A model generated the notes under the pieces. The model made no database searches, was not told the origin of the DNA, and saw nothing but the letters and a program-made list of their open reading frames with translations. Both the position numbers and the translations under genes were made by a program. A DNA stretch of 64,000 bases. It comes from Raphanus sativus. Taxonomy: Eukaryota; Streptophyta; Magnoliopsida; Brassicales; Brassicaceae. The DNA lies in the NCBI RefSeq assembly GCF_000801105.2, contig NC_079514.1, forward strand, positions 51,877,372 to 51,941,371, read 5' to 3'. How positions within the stretch are numbered: position 1 is the first letter of the stretch; the number at the start of each line of letters is the position of its first letter. This document shows, one piece after another, positions 61,187 through 64,000 of the stretch.

Positions 61187-62982
61187 ATGCACCGTAGAGG
61201 AATTCAAGAATCTGACGACGAAGAAGATGAGACATACAACGACGTCGTTCCTGAGTCTCCTTCTTCTTGTGAAGACTCCAAGATCTCAAAACCAACTCCA
61301 AAGAAAAGGTTTTGTAGCTTGGCTCTATGCTATTACGAATTGTTAATGTTTTTTCGAGACAACAATGGTCTGAAAATGTGACGGTTGTGTATAGTAGGAG
61401 GAACATGGAGAAGAGAGTTGTCTCGGTTCCGATTGCTGACGTGGAAGGATCTAAGAGTAGAGGAGAGGTATATCCACCGTCTGATTCCTGGGCTTGGAGA
61501 AAGTACGGACAAAAGCCGATCAAAGGTTCGCCTTATCCCAGGTAAATTTACCGTTTTATCCTCAGTGGCGGCTGCGTATGTTAAGTCTAGACGGTGGTTG
61601 GCCTAACATGCGCACATCGTTGAGTTTTTAAAATAACGGATCGCGTCTGATATTGCGTGGTTTCACGCGCGAGCTCCTTCGTTCTTGGTCTCTTTTCTAA
61701 CGTTAATAAATCTTAATTACCAAACGATTTGATGAGTCATCATTAGTTAAATTAAATTATCTATAAGGTTTTGCTTTACTTTCATAATAATAACCTTGGA
61801 GGTGATGAAAATATTAAAGTAGGTCTAGATCTTGATTCTAATCTAAGACAAAAGCTACAAAGGGTAATGCGCACAAAAAGGAAAAGCATTTTACATACAT
61901 GTGTTTAACGTGCCGATATTTATATTCTAAATTTTTTATTTCATTTCTTTTGAGCTGGATTTTATGGAAAATATTTTTAAAGTTTTTTTATCTGACTGCA
62001 GTTTGTTTCTAAGAAAATTATATTGTCAAGTTAACAATCATGTTATTTTACCAAAAAAAAAACAATCATGTTGATTTAACTTCTTCTTTTTTTGATCAAA
62101 CATGTTAATTTAACTTTTTCATGATTTTAAAACATTTTCTCTTTACCGATTGTCGTGTTCGTTCCATGTTCTTTTACCTTTTTTACAGTTAAACCAATTA
62201 GATTAGGTCCTACAATTTGTCTACAAACTCTTTGTAAAACTTTTGTTCATTTTATTAAAACGATATTTACATATTTAATTAAAAACGTAAAATTTGTTAA
62301 TTTTACTATTAATCTCTATTTACTTTATTAGTTTGTGTATTATCCAGTTTGTCTTTTTGGTTTTTGCTAAAAAGTTAAAACTTAATCACTTTTTGTGTTT
62401 GGTGGATCTCTCAGGGGATATTACAGATGTAGCAGTTCAAAAGGATGTCCGGCGAGGAAGCAGGTGGAGAGAAGTCGTGTGGACCCCTCAAAGCTCATGA
62501 TAACTTACGCCTGTGACCACAACCACCCTTTCCCCTCCGCCGCCAACAACAAATCCCACCACCATCACCACCGAACCACCGCCGTCGTCCTCAAAACCGC
62601 CAAGAAAGAAGAGAACATGGAAGAAGACGAAGAAGAGGAAGAAGAAGCAACCGTCGCGGCCGAGGAACCGGTGGGACTAGACCTAAGCCACGTGGATTCT
62701 CCGTTGCTACTAGGTGGCTGCTACAGCGAAGTCGGCGAGTTCGGGTGGTTCTACGACGCGTCCATCTCATCATCCTCTGGTTCTTCTTACGGTGGGAGTT
62801 TCTTGGACGTAACACTAGAGAGTGGTTTTTCAGTAGGGGGAGAGGAAGATGAATCACTGTACGGTGATCTTGGAGATTTGCCTGACTGCGCCTCCGTGTT
62901 CCGCCGTGGAACGGTGGGTACGGAGGAGCAAAGACAGATGTGTGATTTTGGCGCCGTTCCTTTCTGTGATAGTTCTAGATGA
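61187..62982 (+). CDS. WRKY69: WRKY transcription factor, group IIe
   Basis: WRKY proteins bind W-box DNA (TTGAC core) in the nucleus. Three exons: 61187-61308, 61395-61541 and 62415-62982, giving 278 residues. The single WRKY domain has WRKYGQK at residues 75-81 and a zinc finger C95-X5-C101-X23-H125-X-H127; [11 protein letters not shown] is typical of group II. The second intron (873 bp) splits the domain right after YPR, the conserved R-type position. The N-terminus is acidic ([10 protein letters not shown]). The C-terminal half has His-rich, Glu-rich and Ser-rich tracts and ends CDSSR. Position after RPL11 fits Arabidopsis At3g58710 (WRKY69). No lesion is seen. Confidence 0.95.
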
Positions 62983-63463
62983 GTTGTGTGTAGCCAAAAC
63001 CTAAGAATGGAACCTTTTTCTTGTCCCACTGTAAAGGTGTATCAATGGTGGATTCATATGATTCATAAAAAATAATAAGTAATAAAATAAATATAATGTT
63101 TTTGACCAAAAATAAATAATGTTTTTGATACAACAAAGCGTTTATGAAGAAAGGAACGGACAGGAGAGCAAAAATGTATTAGGAAAAGATATCCGTTTTA
63201 GAATTTGAATATTATTATGTGAATCAAATCACTTTACAATTCATTAAACTCATATTAATAGTAGTCATAAAAAATAATCTTCTTTTAGACCCAACAAATG
63301 CATTTTTTGGCGTGCATAGAGATTTAAGACGCATCCTGGAACTAACAAAAAGTTTCCTTCATTGCTCAAACCACAAAGATTAATTAGGTCTGAAGACTCT
63401 GAACTCTAAAGTGTAGAGATCGTTTACTGTCATGTCTCCGGGTAGATCTGAGCTAACACTCGA
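62983..63463. other. WRKY69 3' region and spacer
   Basis: 3' untranslated sequence of WRKY69, then AT-rich spacer to the RING relic on the other strand. Confidence 0.55.
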
Positions 63464-63718
63464 TTAATAGTCAGGTCTTGTCGGCTTGAGAATGATGAAT
63501 CTACAAAAGTGGACACTGTCCCTTGGAACTATATATTCCTCATGAAACATATGTTTGCATGGGGTGAGCGAGCATCACCGTTTCCTTGGGCTCAAATACT
63601 CAAAGTCTTCTAAACACACTCTGCATCTCTTCTCGTCTTCTTCACCGGAATAACGTTGAGAGTTTCTTGAGGTTTCGCTTCTCAAGTTCTTGTTAATGTA
63701 GTATAAGAACCAAGACAT
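63464..63718 (-). pseudogene. Decayed RING-H2 E3 ligase gene
   Basis: The minus strand from ATG 63718 reads MSWFLYYINKNLRSETSRNS, then GEEDEKRCRVCLEDFE, the first Cys pair of a RING finger. The frame is then lost. In another frame PKETVML is readable, and in a third LTPCKHMFHEEYIVP then HFCRFIILKPTRPDY before a stop at 63464. A RING-H2 would have PCKHMFHE.CI..W......CP.CR, so the later Cys residues are damaged (Cys to Tyr) and the CPxC part is gone. Two frameshifts are needed. Synteny after WRKY69 suggests the At3g58720 RING gene as the origin. A pseudogene. Confidence 0.75.
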
Positions 63719-64000
63719 TAATATATATATGATTAGGAAAGAAAGTCTACTGACTAAATCACTACTGGACCTGATGATGATTTTGTATCCGAGTCATATT
63801 TATCGGATTTATTTGGAACATCAGGGTAGCTATTTCTGGCGTTGTTCATAGCTGAATAAATGGCCTTTTTGTTAGAAATAGGGGATGTGAAGTTTTTGTA
63901 ATTGTAATGCAAGTTCATATCACTTTTAATTTCTTGCTTTGAGTTATTCTTTCTCCACTTATATTAATTCCGTAAAAGCTGATAAGTTAAGCAAGGAAAA
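63719..64000. other. Right edge, no feature seen
   Basis: AT-rich upstream flank of the RING relic. If further exons of that gene existed they could lie here or beyond the window; none is recognisable. Confidence 0.45.

Noticed and set aside
62591..62857. Arg/Leu-rich minus-strand ORF opposite WRKY69 exon 3
   Set aside because: Antisense shadow of acidic and serine tracts in WRKY69.

Overview
This is a nuclear chromosome window from a Brassicaceae plant, most likely a Brassica or a close relative such as Raphanus. Two things show this: genes are split by short AT-rich GT-AG introns, and the proteins and their order match one segment of Arabidopsis thaliana chromosome 3 (from memory, about At3g58580 to At3g58720). 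Left to right the genes are: a CCR4-type deadenylase (minus, running off the left edge), a PPR protein (plus), a NECAP-like endocytic protein (minus), ketol-acid reductoisomerase (plus), a TRM7-like TON1-recruiting-motif protein (minus), a nucleolar L1-domain protein (plus), plant cysteine oxidase PCO5 (minus), coactivator MBF1b (plus), ribosomal protein L11/uL5 (plus), WRKY69 (plus) and a decayed RING-H2 gene (minus). Several Arabidopsis neighbours (between KARI and TRM7, and between MBF1b and RPL11) are not visible. That is what gene loss after the Brassica genome triplication would leave. Layout: 1-3.2 kb CCR4. 3.2-9.4 kb a graveyard of transposon pieces: LINE, hAT, a captured DnaJ exon, and a Mutator-like MITE with a perfect 9-bp target duplication. 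9.6-17.3 kb a compact block of PPR, NECAP and KARI; the last two share a 530-bp divergent promoter. 18.3-26.7 kb two head-to-tail minus-strand Helitrons, the second inserted exactly at the 5' end of the first; the larger carries a captured GatB exon. 26.7-29 kb LINE and hAT remnants. 31.3-44.1 kb a partial duplication of the 3' half of TRM7 with its downstream flank, now holding a different set of insertions in each copy, with a frameshifted F-box gene between them. 44.8-47.5 kb AT-rich intergenic DNA. 47.6-56.4 kb the L1-domain, PCO5, MBF1b and RPL11 genes, with a tandem array of promoter DNA between the divergent PCO5 and MBF1b. 57-61 kb AT-rich DNA starting with an orphan Helitron 3' end. 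61.2-63.7 kb WRKY69 and the RING relic. The genes do not form a pathway; they are ordinary housekeeping and regulatory genes held together by synteny. The most informative material is the mobile-element layer, because the paralogous TRM7 copies and the repeated host units give internal empty sites that fix the exact boundaries of several insertions. I found no evidence of a novel multi-gene system. No tRNA, rRNA or CRISPR-like array was seen. All boundaries were read by eye from ORFs, splice sites and remembered protein families; no database search was run.
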